From positions 1-64,000 of the forward strand of contig NZ_VSLZ01000005.1 of the NCBI RefSeq assembly GCF_010747475.1: a DNA stretch of 64,000 nucleotides. Direction: 5' to 3'. Of the stretch, positions 27,387 to 36,392 are shown piece by piece. Under the pieces are notes generated by a model that did not search any database, was not told the origin of the DNA, and saw only the letters and a list, made by a program, of their open reading frames with translations. The stretch's first letter is position 1; every line of letters starts with the position of its first letter. A program made the translations under genes and the position numbers. This stretch comes from Halorussus sp. MSC15.2 (GTDB taxonomy: Archaea > Halobacteriota > Halobacteria > Halobacteriales > Haladaptataceae).

Positions 27387-28313
27387 TCAGTACGACCGAC
27401 TATCGACTTCGTTTCCGTTCTCGTCGTAGAGGTGCGCGGTGTCGCCGTAGTCGTTCCAGATTTCGTGACCGAACGCGGCGTAGAGGTCGTCGGCGTCGTC
27501 GGAACCGCTTCCGGAATGGACCCAGACGGACGCGCCGGACGCGAGGGTGAAACCGCTCGGGAACGTGTAGCTGTTCCCGGCCTCGTCCACGAGAGTGTAG
27601 CCCGAGAGGTCGAGTTCGCCGCTTCCGGTGTTCTTGATTTGGACGCGCTCGTCGTTCGTGCTGCTGGCCTCGGCGTAGACCCACTCGATGGAGGCCGTTC
27701 CGCTGTCGCTACCACCGTCACCGCCGTCACCGCCGTCGTCGACGGTCCGACAGTGCCAGAGGCCGCGGAGGTTGGCCTGCGACTCGTTCTCGGCGCTGTA
27801 GAACGACTCGCTCTGGCTGAACGTACTGTCGTAGACGCGGGCGTGGCCCTTCTCCACGAGACCGAGGTTGAAGTTCTGGCCGTCCACGTAGACGTACGCG
27901 AGCAGGCGACCGTAGTCGCCGCGTCGGTCGGACTGACTGTCGAACTTCAGCGTGACCGTCCGTCCGACCAGCGTGTTCTTGGTGTACTTACTCGCGTTCT
28001 CGCCCGCACTGCGGAGACAGTCCTTACCCGCCTGCGTGTTCGGGACGCCCTCGAACTCGCCGGGCGTGTTCTCGACGTTTACTTCCGGGGTATCCACGCC
28101 GAGGAGTCTGACCGTCTCGGTGGTGCCGTTCTCGTAGCGGACGTCCACCGTGTCGCCGTCCGCTACGCCGGTGACGGTCACGGTCACTGAGCCACTGATA
28201 CTACTCGTCGTCGCGTCTTCGGTCGTCGAAACGACCGCCGCACCCGCGGGAAACGCCATGCTCCCGACGAGCGCGACGACCAACATCGCCGTAAGGAATC
28301 GTTTTCGTGCCAC
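27387..28313 (-). CDS. secreted thermonuclease-like nuclease with C-terminal lamin-tail domain
   Basis: The 308-residue protein has a Sec signal (residues ~1-25, ending 'AGA'), a staphylococcal-nuclease-like domain (about 40-195) with 'DGDTVDVRY', 'VRLLGVDTPE', 'DYGRLLAYVYVDG' and 'EKGHARVY', a Gly/Asp linker, and a lamin-tail domain (about 208-308, 'NTGSGELDLSGYTLVDEAG'). It would degrade external nucleic acid for nutrients. The start is GTG 28313, preceded by a good ribosome-binding site 'GGAGGA', unusual among the leaderless genes here. The upstream DNA is AT-rich and holds an inverted repeat. Confidence 0.9.
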   Translation of the reverse strand: MARKRFLTAMLVVALVGSMAFPAGAAVVSTTEDATTSSISGSVTVTVTGVADGDTVDVRYENGTTETVRLLGVDTPEVNVENTPGEFEGVPNTQAGKDCLRSAGENASKYTKNTLVGRTVTLKFDSQSDRRGDYGRLLAYVYVDGQNFNLGLVEKGHARVYDSTFSQSESFYSAENESQANLRGLWHCRTVDDGGDGGDGGSDSGTASIEWVYAEASSTNDERVQIKNTGSGELDLSGYTLVDEAGNSYTFPSGFTLASGASVWVHSGSGSDDADDLYAAFGHEIWNDYGDTAHLYDENGNEVDSRSY

Positions 28314-28325
28314 GTCCTCCAGATT

Positions 28326-28360
28326 AGACTATTAATTGAAAGTCTTTTCTAATAAATTTA
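28326..28360 (-). promoter_or_regulatory. promoter region of the secreted nuclease, with inverted repeat
   Basis: An inverted repeat 'agact-N10-agtct' (28326-28345) lies beside a TATA-like 'taaatttatt' (28351-28360, reverse strand). The position fits an mRNA with a short leader carrying the 'GGAGGA' site. A regulator such as a phosphate or stress repressor could bind the repeat; this is inference. Confidence 0.4.
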
Positions 28361-28467
28361 GTTCCCTTACGTTCGAGTATAGTTCGCAAACCGACGCGTC
28401 ACCGAATCGCGTCTCGCCTCGTGAGATAAGACAAGGGTTTACGTAGGGGAACGCAAAAAGCGCGACT

Positions 28468-29394
28468 ATGGCTGCCATCGAAATCGACGGCGTAACAAAG
28501 CGGTACGGCGACGTGGTCGCCGTCCGCGACCTCTCCTTCGAGGTCGAAGAAGGCGAGGTGTTTGGCTTCCTCGGCCCGAACGGCGCGGGCAAGTCCACGA
28601 CTATCAATATGCTGTTGGACTTCGTACGCCCGACCGAAGGAGAGATACGGGTACTCGGGAAGGACGTCCACGACGAGAGCGTCGCGGTCCGCGAACACCT
28701 CGGCGTCCTCCCCGAGGGGTTCTCGGTGTACGACCGACTGACCGGGAGACAGCACCTCGAATTCGCCATCGAGTCGAAGGAGGCCGACGAGGACCCCGAC
28801 GCCATCTTGGAGCGCGTCGGTCTCGACGGCGACGGCGACCGGAAGGCCGGTGGCTACTCCAAGGGGATGGCCCAGCGCCTCGTCCTCGGGATGGCGCTGG
28901 TCGGCGACCCCGACCTGCTCGTCCTCGACGAACCCTCCACGGGACTCGACCCGCAGGGCGCGCGCCAGATGCGCGACATCGTCCGCGAGGAGGCCGACCG
29001 GGGTGCGACCGTCTTCTTCTCCAGTCACATCCTCGGACAGGTCGAGTCCGTCTGTGACCGCGTGGGTATCCTCCGCGACGGGCAACTCGTCGCCGAGGAC
29101 TCCATCGAGGGTCTCCGCGAGACGACCAGCGCCGACACCGTCCTCCGGATTACGGTTGGCGACGTGCCCCAGCAGGCCATCGCCGACGTGGGCGCGCTCG
29201 ACGGCGTCTCGGAGGTCGAACGCAACGAGAGCGGCGACCGCCTGACCGTCTCCTGCCAGAGCGACGTGAAGACCACCGTCCTCTCGACGCTGGAGGAGGC
29301 GGGTGCAGAGGTAATCGACTTCGAGACCGAAGAGGCCTCGCTGGAGGACCTGTTCATGGCCTACACCACCGACGGACAGGAGGTGACAGCATGA
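28468..29394 (+). CDS. ABC-2 type transporter ATP-binding protein
   Basis: The 308-residue protein has Walker A 'GPNGAGKST', a slightly atypical signature 'YSKGMAQRLVLG', Walker B 'LLVLDEPSTGLDP' and an H-loop 'FFSSHILGQVE', then the ~70-residue C-terminal region of CcmA/NatA-type ATPases. It overlaps the permease gene by four bases (ATGA), so the two form an exporter operon. The substrate is unknown. Confidence 0.95.
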   Translation: MAAIEIDGVTKRYGDVVAVRDLSFEVEEGEVFGFLGPNGAGKSTTINMLLDFVRPTEGEIRVLGKDVHDESVAVREHLGVLPEGFSVYDRLTGRQHLEFAIESKEADEDPDAILERVGLDGDGDRKAGGYSKGMAQRLVLGMALVGDPDLLVLDEPSTGLDPQGARQMRDIVREEADRGATVFFSSHILGQVESVCDRVGILRDGQLVAEDSIEGLRETTSADTVLRITVGDVPQQAIADVGALDGVSEVERNESGDRLTVSCQSDVKTTVLSTLEEAGAEVIDFETEEASLEDLFMAYTTDGQEVTA

Positions 29395-30275
29395 CGTGGC
29401 AGGCCATCGCCCGGAAGGACTTCCGGGACGCGGTGCGCTCGAAGTGGCTGTGGGGCCTGTCGGCCGTCTTCTTCGGCCTGTTCGTCGGGAGCGCCTACCT
29501 CATCGGGTCGGGCGTCCAGTCGAACGGCAACCAACCGCTCACCTCAGAGGTGTTCGTCCCGACGCTCGGCAACCGCGTCGTCGCGCTCGTGGTGCCGATA
29601 GTCGCCATCGTCGTCGCCTACAGTTCCATCATCGGCGAGCGCGAGTCCGGGTCGCTGAAGTTGCTGCTCTCGCTGCCCCACTCCCGACAGGACGTCGTCG
29701 CCGGGAAGGCGACCGGACGGAGTACGGTCCTCGCGCTCCCGGTGCTCGTCTCGATGCTGCTCGCGGCCGTCGTCCTCGCCATCTACGGCATCGACGTGGA
29801 ACCGCTGAAGTATCTGGCGTTCGTCGGCCTGACGCTGCTGCTCGGGGTCGTGTTCGTCAACCTCGCGGTGGGCGTCTCCGCCGCGGCGTCCTCGAACCGC
29901 CGCGCCATGCTCGGCACGGTCGGTCTCTACGTCGTCCTGACGATGCTCTGGACGCAAGTACGACGCGTCCTGCTCGTGTTCAACGACAAACTCGGTCTCG
30001 GGTGGGAGCAGATGACGCTCGTGAAGTACGGCCTGTTCATCAAGTACTTCAACCCGGTCCGGGCCTACGAGAGCCTCGTCACCCGCCTGTACACCGACAG
30101 CGTCCTCGGCGCGCGACTCTACGGTGTTCCCAGAATGCAACAGCAGATAATCTCCCAGCGACTCGGCGAAGCGCCGTTCTACCTCTCGGACTGGGTCGTA
30201 CTCGCCCAGTTCCTGCTGTGGTTGCTCGTCCCCGTCGCGCTGGGCTATCTGGTGTTCCGGGAGTCGGACCTCTAA
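29391..30275 (+). CDS. ABC-2 type transporter permease
   Basis: This 294-residue membrane protein has about six spans, beginning with 'KWLWGLSAVFFGLFVGSAYL', and the typical 'IIGERESGSLKLLLSLPHSRQDVVAGK' cytoplasmic loop of NosY-like ABC-2 permeases. It is translationally coupled to the ATPase upstream. The substrate is unknown. Confidence 0.93.
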   Translation: MTWQAIARKDFRDAVRSKWLWGLSAVFFGLFVGSAYLIGSGVQSNGNQPLTSEVFVPTLGNRVVALVVPIVAIVVAYSSIIGERESGSLKLLLSLPHSRQDVVAGKATGRSTVLALPVLVSMLLAAVVLAIYGIDVEPLKYLAFVGLTLLLGVVFVNLAVGVSAAASSNRRAMLGTVGLYVVLTMLWTQVRRVLLVFNDKLGLGWEQMTLVKYGLFIKYFNPVRAYESLVTRLYTDSVLGARLYGVPRMQQQIISQRLGEAPFYLSDWVVLAQFLLWLLVPVALGYLVFRESDL

Positions 30276-30307
30276 CCCGGACGTAACTCCCCACCGGCGA
30301 CGGACCG

Positions 30308-32381
30308 CTATTTCTCGATGCCGCGCTCCGCCAACAGTCGGTCGAACTCTTCGCCGTCCAGCACCGGCACGTTGTTCTCCTCGGCCGCGTCGAGTTTGGT
30401 CTGGCCCGGACTGTCGCCCGCGACGAGGTAGTCCGTGTTGCCAGAGACGCTGCTGGTGGCGTTCCCCCCCGTGGTCTTCGACCAGTTCCTGCGCCTCGCT
30501 CCGGGTGTAGCCGTCGAGCGACCCCGTGAACACGAACGTCAGACCCTCCAACTCGTCGCCGGTCTCGGTCTCGCTCGGGGTTTCGAGGGGTCCGACGGCG
30601 TCGAGCAGGTCGTCGATGACGCGCTCGTTCTCCGGCGAGTCGAAGAACTCCGCAATCTGGTCGGCGACCTTCGGGCCGATGCCGTCGACCGACTCCAGTC
30701 GCTCGCGGGACGCGGACTGGACGGCGTCCAACTCGCCGAACTCGCGGGCGAGGTCGGCCGCCGTCGCCGGGCCGACCTTCGGGATGCCGATGGCCGAGAG
30801 GAACTCCCGCAGGCGAGGGTGCTTCGAGTCCTCGAGTTCGCGCAGGAGGTTCTCGGCGCTGGTCTCGCCCCAGCCTTCGAGGTCGGTCAGGTCGGACTCC
30901 TCGATTCGGTAGAGGTCCGCGAGACTGTCCTCGATTAGCCCGGCGTCGATGAGTTGGTCCACGCGCTCGCCGCCGAGACCTTCGATGTCCAGTCCGTCCT
31001 CGCTGGCGTAGTACTCGACCGCGCGCCGCAACTGGGCGTCGCAGGCCAGTCCGCCGGTGCAGTAGGCCATCGGACCGTCGAACTCTACCGCGCTCTCGCA
31101 GACCGGGCACTCCTCGGGGAACTCGTAGTGACCCTCGGCGCGCTTCTCGACCACCTCGGCGACGTAGGGAATCACGTCGCCCGCGCGCTCGACTCTCACC
31201 TCGTCGCCGACGCCGACGTTCATCTCCGCGATTTCCTCCGGGTTGTGGAGGCTGGCGCGCGAGACGGTGACGCCGCCGACGTCCACGGGGTCGAGGAGCG
31301 CGACAGGGGTAAGGCGGCCGGTCCGGCCGACCTGTACCGTGATGTCGGTGATGGTCGTGACCTCCGAGCGCGCGGGGAACTTGTAGGCGTACGCCCAGCG
31401 GTAGTGGCGCTCGGTGGTCCCCAGTTGCGCGCAGGTGTCGAGGTCGTCCACCTTGATGACGACGCCGTCTATCTCGTAGTTGAGTTCGGGCCGGTCGTCC
31501 ATCAGGCGGTCGCGGTAGTCGAGCGCGTCCTCGATGTCGTCGGTGCGCTCCGACCGGTCGTTGACCCGTAGCCCCCACTCGGGCAGGGTCTCGTGTTGCT
31601 CCCAGTGGGAGTCGAAGTCGTAACTAGAGTCGAGGACGTCGAAGAAGAACACGTCGAGCGGTCGCCCGGCGGTCACGGAGGGGTCCAACTGCCGGAGGGT
31701 TCCGGCCGCCGCGTTCCGGGGGTTGGCGAAGGGGTCCTCGCCGCGCTCGACGCGCTCGCGGTTGAGTCGCTGGAACGCGTCCTCGGGGATGTGGACCTCG
31801 CCCCGGAGGACCAGATAATCGGGGTAGTCGCCCCGGAGTCGGTGGGGCACGCTGGCGATGGTCCGGACGTTCTCGGTCACGTCGTCGCCCTCGTAGCCGT
31901 CGCCGCGCGTGGCGGCCCGGACGTACTCGCCGTCCTCGTAGACCACTTCGACCGAGAGGCCGTCGAACTTGGGTTCGCAGACGTAGGTCACGCCGTCGCC
32001 GACCGACCGGCGAACCCGCCGGTCGAACTCCCGCACGTCCTCGGCCTCGCCGCCGGAGTCGATGGAGAGCATCGGCGCGACGTGTTCGACCGTGTCGAGT
32101 TCGTCCAGCGGTTCGCCGCCGACCCGACGGGTCGGACTGTCCTCGGTCCGAACGTCGAAGGCGTCTTCGAGGTCCTGCAGGCGGGTGAACAGCGCGTCGT
32201 AGGTCCGGTCGGCGATTGCGGGGTCGTTCTCGACGTAGTAGCGGTAGTCGTGGTACCGAATCGCCTCCCGGAGCAGGCGGGCCTCCTCGGCGGCCTCGGT
32301 CTCACTGAGTTGCTCGACGGGGTCGAAGTCGGTCGGCGGGTCCTCGACGTAGGGGTTCTCGTCGGCGCTGACGGTGGTCAT
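30308..32381 (-). pseudogene. ligA: NAD-dependent DNA ligase, frame broken by one extra base in a C7 run
   Basis: The frame from ATG 32381 ('MTTVSADENPYV') encodes the Ia domain, adenylation domain with Lys138 in 'CEPKFDG', OB fold, a four-cysteine zinc finger ('CPVC'...'C'...'C'), helix-hairpin-helix region and most of a BRCT domain. At a run of seven C (30464-30470) the frame shifts after 'EDHGG' and then runs antisense through the ABC-2 permease. With six C it continues '[16 protein letters not shown]' to a stop at 30308-30310, 690 residues, the normal LigA length. The enzyme seals nicks using NAD. A base-call error in the homopolymer is likelier than a dead gene. Confidence 0.93.
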
Positions 32382-32520
32382 TACCGGGAGTTTGTCGGGT
32401 ATCCCGTAAAAGTTCCAGTCTTCGACCACCGGTGGACGGCGCGAGTTCTCTCGGTCGGATTCCCAACCCCGCCGAATCCAAAAGGACTATCAGTGGTGCG
32501 TGAAAGCACCATCCAAGCCG

Positions 32521-33321
32521 ATGCCCTCCCCGGATTCGACCGACTCCGCGAACCCCTCCGACGACCGACCTGACTCCGCAGACGACCGAACAGAATCGCC
32601 AGACGACCGGCCCGACTCCGCCGACCCCCGGATGAACGACGAGTACGTCCGCAGACTTCCCCACGTGGGCGTAACTCTCGTCGGCGTCGTCCACGACCAC
32701 CCCGCGAGCGTCCACCGCGCCCGCGAGGTCGTCCGCGAGCGCGACCCCGCGGTCGTCGCGCTCGAATCGCCGCCGCTGGCGACGCCGCTCTACGAGACCT
32801 ACGCCCGCGAGTCGCGGACGCCGCCCTCGTTCGGCGGCGAGATGAGCGCCGCGGCGCAGGCCGCCCACGAGTGCGACGCCGAGGTGGTCGGCATCGACGC
32901 GCCGACCGGCAGTTTCTTCGTCCGACTCGCCCGCAACTGCTGGCGCGACGGCGCGTCGCTCGGGACGCTCCGGAAGGTCGCCTCGGGCGTCACCTCGGTG
33001 ACCTGCCACGCGCTGGTCTGCCGGGTCGCGGCCGCCGTCGCCGACCGGACGTCACTCCGAGTCGAGGTGGACCACCCCGTCGAACACGACTGCGACGTGA
33101 CCGACCCGCCCGCGATGCAGGCCCGCGACGAGGTGTCGCAGGCCCGGCGCTCCCAGTCGCTCCTCCGGGCGTTCGACCCGCCCCGTCCGGTCCGCCTCCG
33201 CGACGAGACCCGCGAGGAGTGCATGGCCGCGAATCTGAACTCGCTCCGGCGTCGGGGCGAGACGGTCGCCGTCGTCGGTCTCGACCACCTCGACGGAATC
33301 GCCGAACAGTTGGACGAGTGA
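32521..33321 (+). CDS. TraB/PrgY-like domain protein
   Basis: This 266-residue protein has a disordered 40-residue head with repeated 'DDRPDSAD'-like units, then a domain with 'GVTLVGVVHDHPASV', 'DPAVVALESPPLA' and a closing 'VAVVGLDHLDGI', matching the GxxH-type signature of the TraB family. Members are proposed metal-dependent hydrolases or peptidases; the archaeal role is unknown. A start at Met 32632 would omit the repeat head. No transmembrane C-terminus is present, unlike full-length archaeal TraB proteins. Confidence 0.75.
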   Translation: MPSPDSTDSANPSDDRPDSADDRTESPDDRPDSADPRMNDEYVRRLPHVGVTLVGVVHDHPASVHRAREVVRERDPAVVALESPPLATPLYETYARESRTPPSFGGEMSAAAQAAHECDAEVVGIDAPTGSFFVRLARNCWRDGASLGTLRKVASGVTSVTCHALVCRVAAAVADRTSLRVEVDHPVEHDCDVTDPPAMQARDEVSQARRSQSLLRAFDPPRPVRLRDETREECMAANLNSLRRRGETVAVVGLDHLDGIAEQLDE

Positions 33322-33336
33322 GCACCCCGCCGAGGC

Positions 33337-33573
33337 CTACAGGTCGGTGCGAAGCAGCACCTCGTCGTCGGTTATCGCGTCGATTTCGGTCTCGTCGAGG
33401 GGGTAGAGTCGGTCGTCGCGGTCGCCCCAGTCGAGTTTCGCCAGCACGCGGTCCGGCGCGTCGGCGCTCGGGTCGACGTAGGCCGTGTCGTCGTCGCCGA
33501 TGACGACCGTGCCGACGGTCTCGCCGTCGAGCGTGACGGGCTTCCCCTCGTCCTGCGTCGTGAAGTCAGCCAT
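33337..33573 (-). CDS. PRC-barrel-like small protein
   Basis: The 78-residue acidic protein ('GKPVTLDGETVGTVVIGDDDTAYVDPS') has the strand pattern of a PRC-barrel, the small fold used in RNA processing and membrane-associated adaptor proteins. It is convergent with the TraB-like gene and divergent from the aminotransferase gene. No function is assigned. Confidence 0.72.
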   Translation of the reverse strand: MADFTTQDEGKPVTLDGETVGTVVIGDDDTAYVDPSADAPDRVLAKLDWGDRDDRLYPLDETEIDAITDDEVLLRTDL

Positions 33574-33635
33574 CGCCGTGCGCTACGGTCGCGGGGGCAA
33601 TCACCGCTGGGGCCGGCGGGAATTGTGAAGACCCC

Positions 33636-33647
33636 GCTTATTTAAGC
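33636..33647 (+). promoter_or_regulatory. TATA-like box for the aminotransferase gene
   Basis: 'gcttatttaagc' is itself palindromic and lies 24-35 bases before the ATG at 33671, an expected promoter position. Confidence 0.55.
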
Positions 33648-33670
33648 CGAATCCGACGTAGTGTGTAGGT

Positions 33671-34840
33671 ATGCGCGAGGACTTCCTCCTCCTGAACCCC
33701 GGACCCGTCCCCGTGACCCGCGACGTACGGCAGGCGATGAACGAACCGATGGTCTCGCACCGCTCGGCCGAGTTCGAGGCGGTGTACGAGCGAGCGCAGG
33801 ACGCGCTCGACTACGTCTTCACCGAGTCCACGCTCGACGGGTCGTCCACCGCGAGCGACGGTACAAGCCTCATCTTCAACGGGACCGCGACGATGGCGAT
33901 GGAGGCCGCGGTGGCGAATCTGGTCGGCGACGGCGGGAACGTCGTCCCGCTGGTCAACGGCAAGTTCGGGCGGCGGTTCAAGCGAATCGCCGACCGGTAC
34001 GCCTCGGTGGACCCCGTCGAGACGACGTGGGGCCAGTCCATCGACCTCAACGCGGTCGAAGAGGCCGTGGACGACGACACCGACGTGGTGACGATGGTCC
34101 ACAACGAGACCAGCACCGGCCTGCTGAACCCCGTCGAGGAAGTCGGCGGAATCGCCGCGGAGTACGACGCCACCTTCGTCGTGGACGGCGTGACCTCCAT
34201 CGGCGGCGACGAGTTCCGCATCGACGACTGGAACGTGGACGTGGCGGTCACCGACGCCCAGAAGTGCCTCGCGGCACCGCCGGGCACCTCGGCGATGTAC
34301 GCCACCGAGGCCGCACAGGAGCGGTTCGACGGGGACGCCGCGCCGTTCTACGAGGACCTCGACTGGCACCTCCGGAAGGCCGACTCCCACCAGACCCCCT
34401 TCACGAGCGCGGTGCCGCTGTTCCGGGCGCTCGCGGTGGCGGTCGAGAACATCGAGGAGGAGGGGATGGCCGAGCGAATCGAGCGCCACCGCCGCCAGTC
34501 GCGGGCGTTCCGCGAGGCGTTCACCGCGATGGGACTCGACCTGTTCGCCGAGCGCAACGAGGCGACCGAGTACTCCAACACCCTGACCGGGGTGTCGCTC
34601 CCGACCCACACGCGCGAGAACCCCGACGCCTTCTTCGAGGCCATCGAGGAGCGCGGCGTCTCCATCTCGGGCGGACAGGCCCACCTCGGCGGCGAAATCT
34701 TCCGCGTGAGCAACATGGGGAACCTCTCCAGCGAGCAGATTCTCCGCGGCGTGCGCACTATCGGCGAGGCCTTTGAGGAGACCGGCGAGGACGTGGATAC
34801 CGAGGCGGGCGTCGAGGCGGCCCGCGCGGAACTGCGGTAA
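33671..34840 (+). CDS. class V aminotransferase (alanine-glyoxylate/serine-pyruvate type)
   Basis: This 389-residue PLP enzyme begins 'LLNPGPVPVTRDVRQAMNEP', a hallmark of the alanine-glyoxylate aminotransferase group, with 'VDGVTSIGGDEF' (PLP Asp) and the Schiff-base Lys198 in 'TDAQKCLAAPPG'. It likely transfers amino groups among serine, alanine, glyoxylate or pyruvate; the exact pair is not fixed by motif. It stands alone with its own TATA-like box. Confidence 0.9.
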   Translation: MREDFLLLNPGPVPVTRDVRQAMNEPMVSHRSAEFEAVYERAQDALDYVFTESTLDGSSTASDGTSLIFNGTATMAMEAAVANLVGDGGNVVPLVNGKFGRRFKRIADRYASVDPVETTWGQSIDLNAVEEAVDDDTDVVTMVHNETSTGLLNPVEEVGGIAAEYDATFVVDGVTSIGGDEFRIDDWNVDVAVTDAQKCLAAPPGTSAMYATEAAQERFDGDAAPFYEDLDWHLRKADSHQTPFTSAVPLFRALAVAVENIEEEGMAERIERHRRQSRAFREAFTAMGLDLFAERNEATEYSNTLTGVSLPTHTRENPDAFFEAIEERGVSISGGQAHLGGEIFRVSNMGNLSSEQILRGVRTIGEAFEETGEDVDTEAGVEAARAELR

Positions 34841-34893
34841 GCCCGCGATTGCGGGCCGAAGAACGGCTTTTTTCAACGCGGTCTGTGAATCGT

Positions 34894-35073
34894 ATGCCGA
34901 TGTCCCGAGACGGGTCCCCGGACCTCGCCGCGAAACTCGACCGCATAACCTACCTGCTGGTCGTCGTCGTCGTCCTCCAACTCGTGAACGCACTCGACCT
35001 CGGCGTGAACGGACTCGCTCTGCTCGCCGTCGTCGGGTTCTTCTTCGGCATGCTGTACAACGCCGACCTGTAG
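34894..35073 (+). CDS. 59-residue membrane protein of the LDR small-protein set
   Basis: The peptide has a polar head ('MPMSRDGSPDLAAK'), the motif 'LDRITYLLVVVVVLQL' leading into one span, and a second hydrophobic span. The same 'LDR[IV]xxLLV' turn into a membrane helix recurs in the two small genes at 37550 and 37790, so it appears to belong to a paralogous family. It lies 53 bases after the aminotransferase gene. Function unknown. Confidence 0.65.
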   Translation: MPMSRDGSPDLAAKLDRITYLLVVVVVLQLVNALDLGVNGLALLAVVGFFFGMLYNADL

Positions 35074-35128
35074 CCGAGAGAGCGGGAGTCCCGGACCGTC
35101 GTTCGACTCCCCACCGAGTGGCGTTCGA

Positions 35129-36337
35129 TTACCCGCCGAACACGCTCGCCCCGCCGGTGTCGATTCGGAAGAACGCCGGAATCGAGACCAGCGCGATGGC
35201 GGTCTCCAGCGCACCGGCGACGAGGAACGCTGCGAGGAAGCCGAACTCGTCGGCGACCGTCCCGCCGACGAGGATGCCCGCGAGGAAGCCCAGACTCCCG
35301 AAGACGTTGAACCCTGCCATCGCGGTCCCGCGGGCGGAGTCGTCGGCGAGATCGGTCACGAGCGCCATCGTCGCGGGGGCCATCAGCGCGCCGATGACGC
35401 CCACGAGGACCATCGCGCCGCCCGCGATTTCGACGGTGGGCGAGAGACCGACGCCGACCACCGCGAGACCGTAGAGCGCCGACCCGGCCGCGATGGGAAT
35501 CGCTCGTCCGATGCGGTCCGAGAGGACGCCGAAGGGGTACTGCAGCAGGGCGAACGGACCGAAGAACAGGCCGAGCATCAGCCCCGTCGCCGCGGCGTCG
35601 AGACCGAACGCCTCTCGGAAGTAGACCGTGCCGACGAGCGCGAAGAAGCCCGCGGTGAATCGGTCGAGGAATCCAAACGCGTACGGAATCCCGAGCGACG
35701 GCCGGTCCGAGAGGGTGGCGAGCGCACGGGAGACGCGCCCGCGGCGGTCCGAAGACGCGCCGTCGGCGGGCGCGCGGTCGGGAATCAGAAGCGCCAGTCC
35801 CGCGGCGCAGACCAGCAGGCCGCCAGCCGCGTACAGCGGAACGAACGGTCCGAATCCGTAGAGTTGACCGCCGAGCGGCGCGCCGACGGCGGTGCCGAGA
35901 CCGATGGCGATGCCCGCCGCCCCCATGTTCTTGCCGTGGCCGCCCTCCAAGTCCATCAGCATCGTCATCGACAGCGAGAACGCGCCGATGGTGGTCGCGC
36001 CCTGAAGCACGCGAATCGCCAGCACCGCCGGGAACGACAGCGACAGCGCCGCGGGCAGCAGCGCCAGCGCGAAGTATCCGACGGCACCGCCGAGCGCGCC
36101 CGCGACGACGAACGGGACGCGGCGTCCGGCGGTGTCGCTGACCGCGCCCCAGAGACCCGCGCAGACGACGAACGCCGCGAACTCCGCGGCGAGGAACCAC
36201 ATGCTCGCGTCGAGGGCGGTGGTCGCGCCGACCGCCGCGACGAGGTCCGGGACGCCGGGATAGAGCAGTACCTGCGCGAGCAGGACGGCGAACACCACGG
36301 CGGCGAGTATCGGTCGGTCGCGTCGAGCGAGCGTCAC
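35129..36337 (-). CDS. MFS transporter
   Basis: The 402-residue protein has the two six-span halves of a major facilitator, with the motif-A loop 'LWGAVSDTAGRRVPFVV' after span 2 and a matching loop 'GVLSDRIGRAIPIAAG' in the second half, and a central loop with 'DRRGRVSRAL'. It resembles drug- or sugar-efflux MFS proteins; the substrate is unknown. Confidence 0.93.
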   Translation of the reverse strand: MTLARRDRPILAAVVFAVLLAQVLLYPGVPDLVAAVGATTALDASMWFLAAEFAAFVVCAGLWGAVSDTAGRRVPFVVAGALGGAVGYFALALLPAALSLSFPAVLAIRVLQGATTIGAFSLSMTMLMDLEGGHGKNMGAAGIAIGLGTAVGAPLGGQLYGFGPFVPLYAAGGLLVCAAGLALLIPDRAPADGASSDRRGRVSRALATLSDRPSLGIPYAFGFLDRFTAGFFALVGTVYFREAFGLDAAATGLMLGLFFGPFALLQYPFGVLSDRIGRAIPIAAGSALYGLAVVGVGLSPTVEIAGGAMVLVGVIGALMAPATMALVTDLADDSARGTAMAGFNVFGSLGFLAGILVGGTVADEFGFLAAFLVAGALETAIALVSIPAFFRIDTGGASVFGG

Positions 36338-36392
36338 GGTGAGACGGTCGGAGATGGGGACCGCTCGGCCTTATATGCCGGTGAATCCGGAC

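Noticed and set aside
30464-30470. Programmed frameshifting at the C7 run of ligA
   Set aside because: LigA is not known to use frameshifting, and the alternative product would run antisense through another gene; several other one-base changes in the window favour sequencing error.
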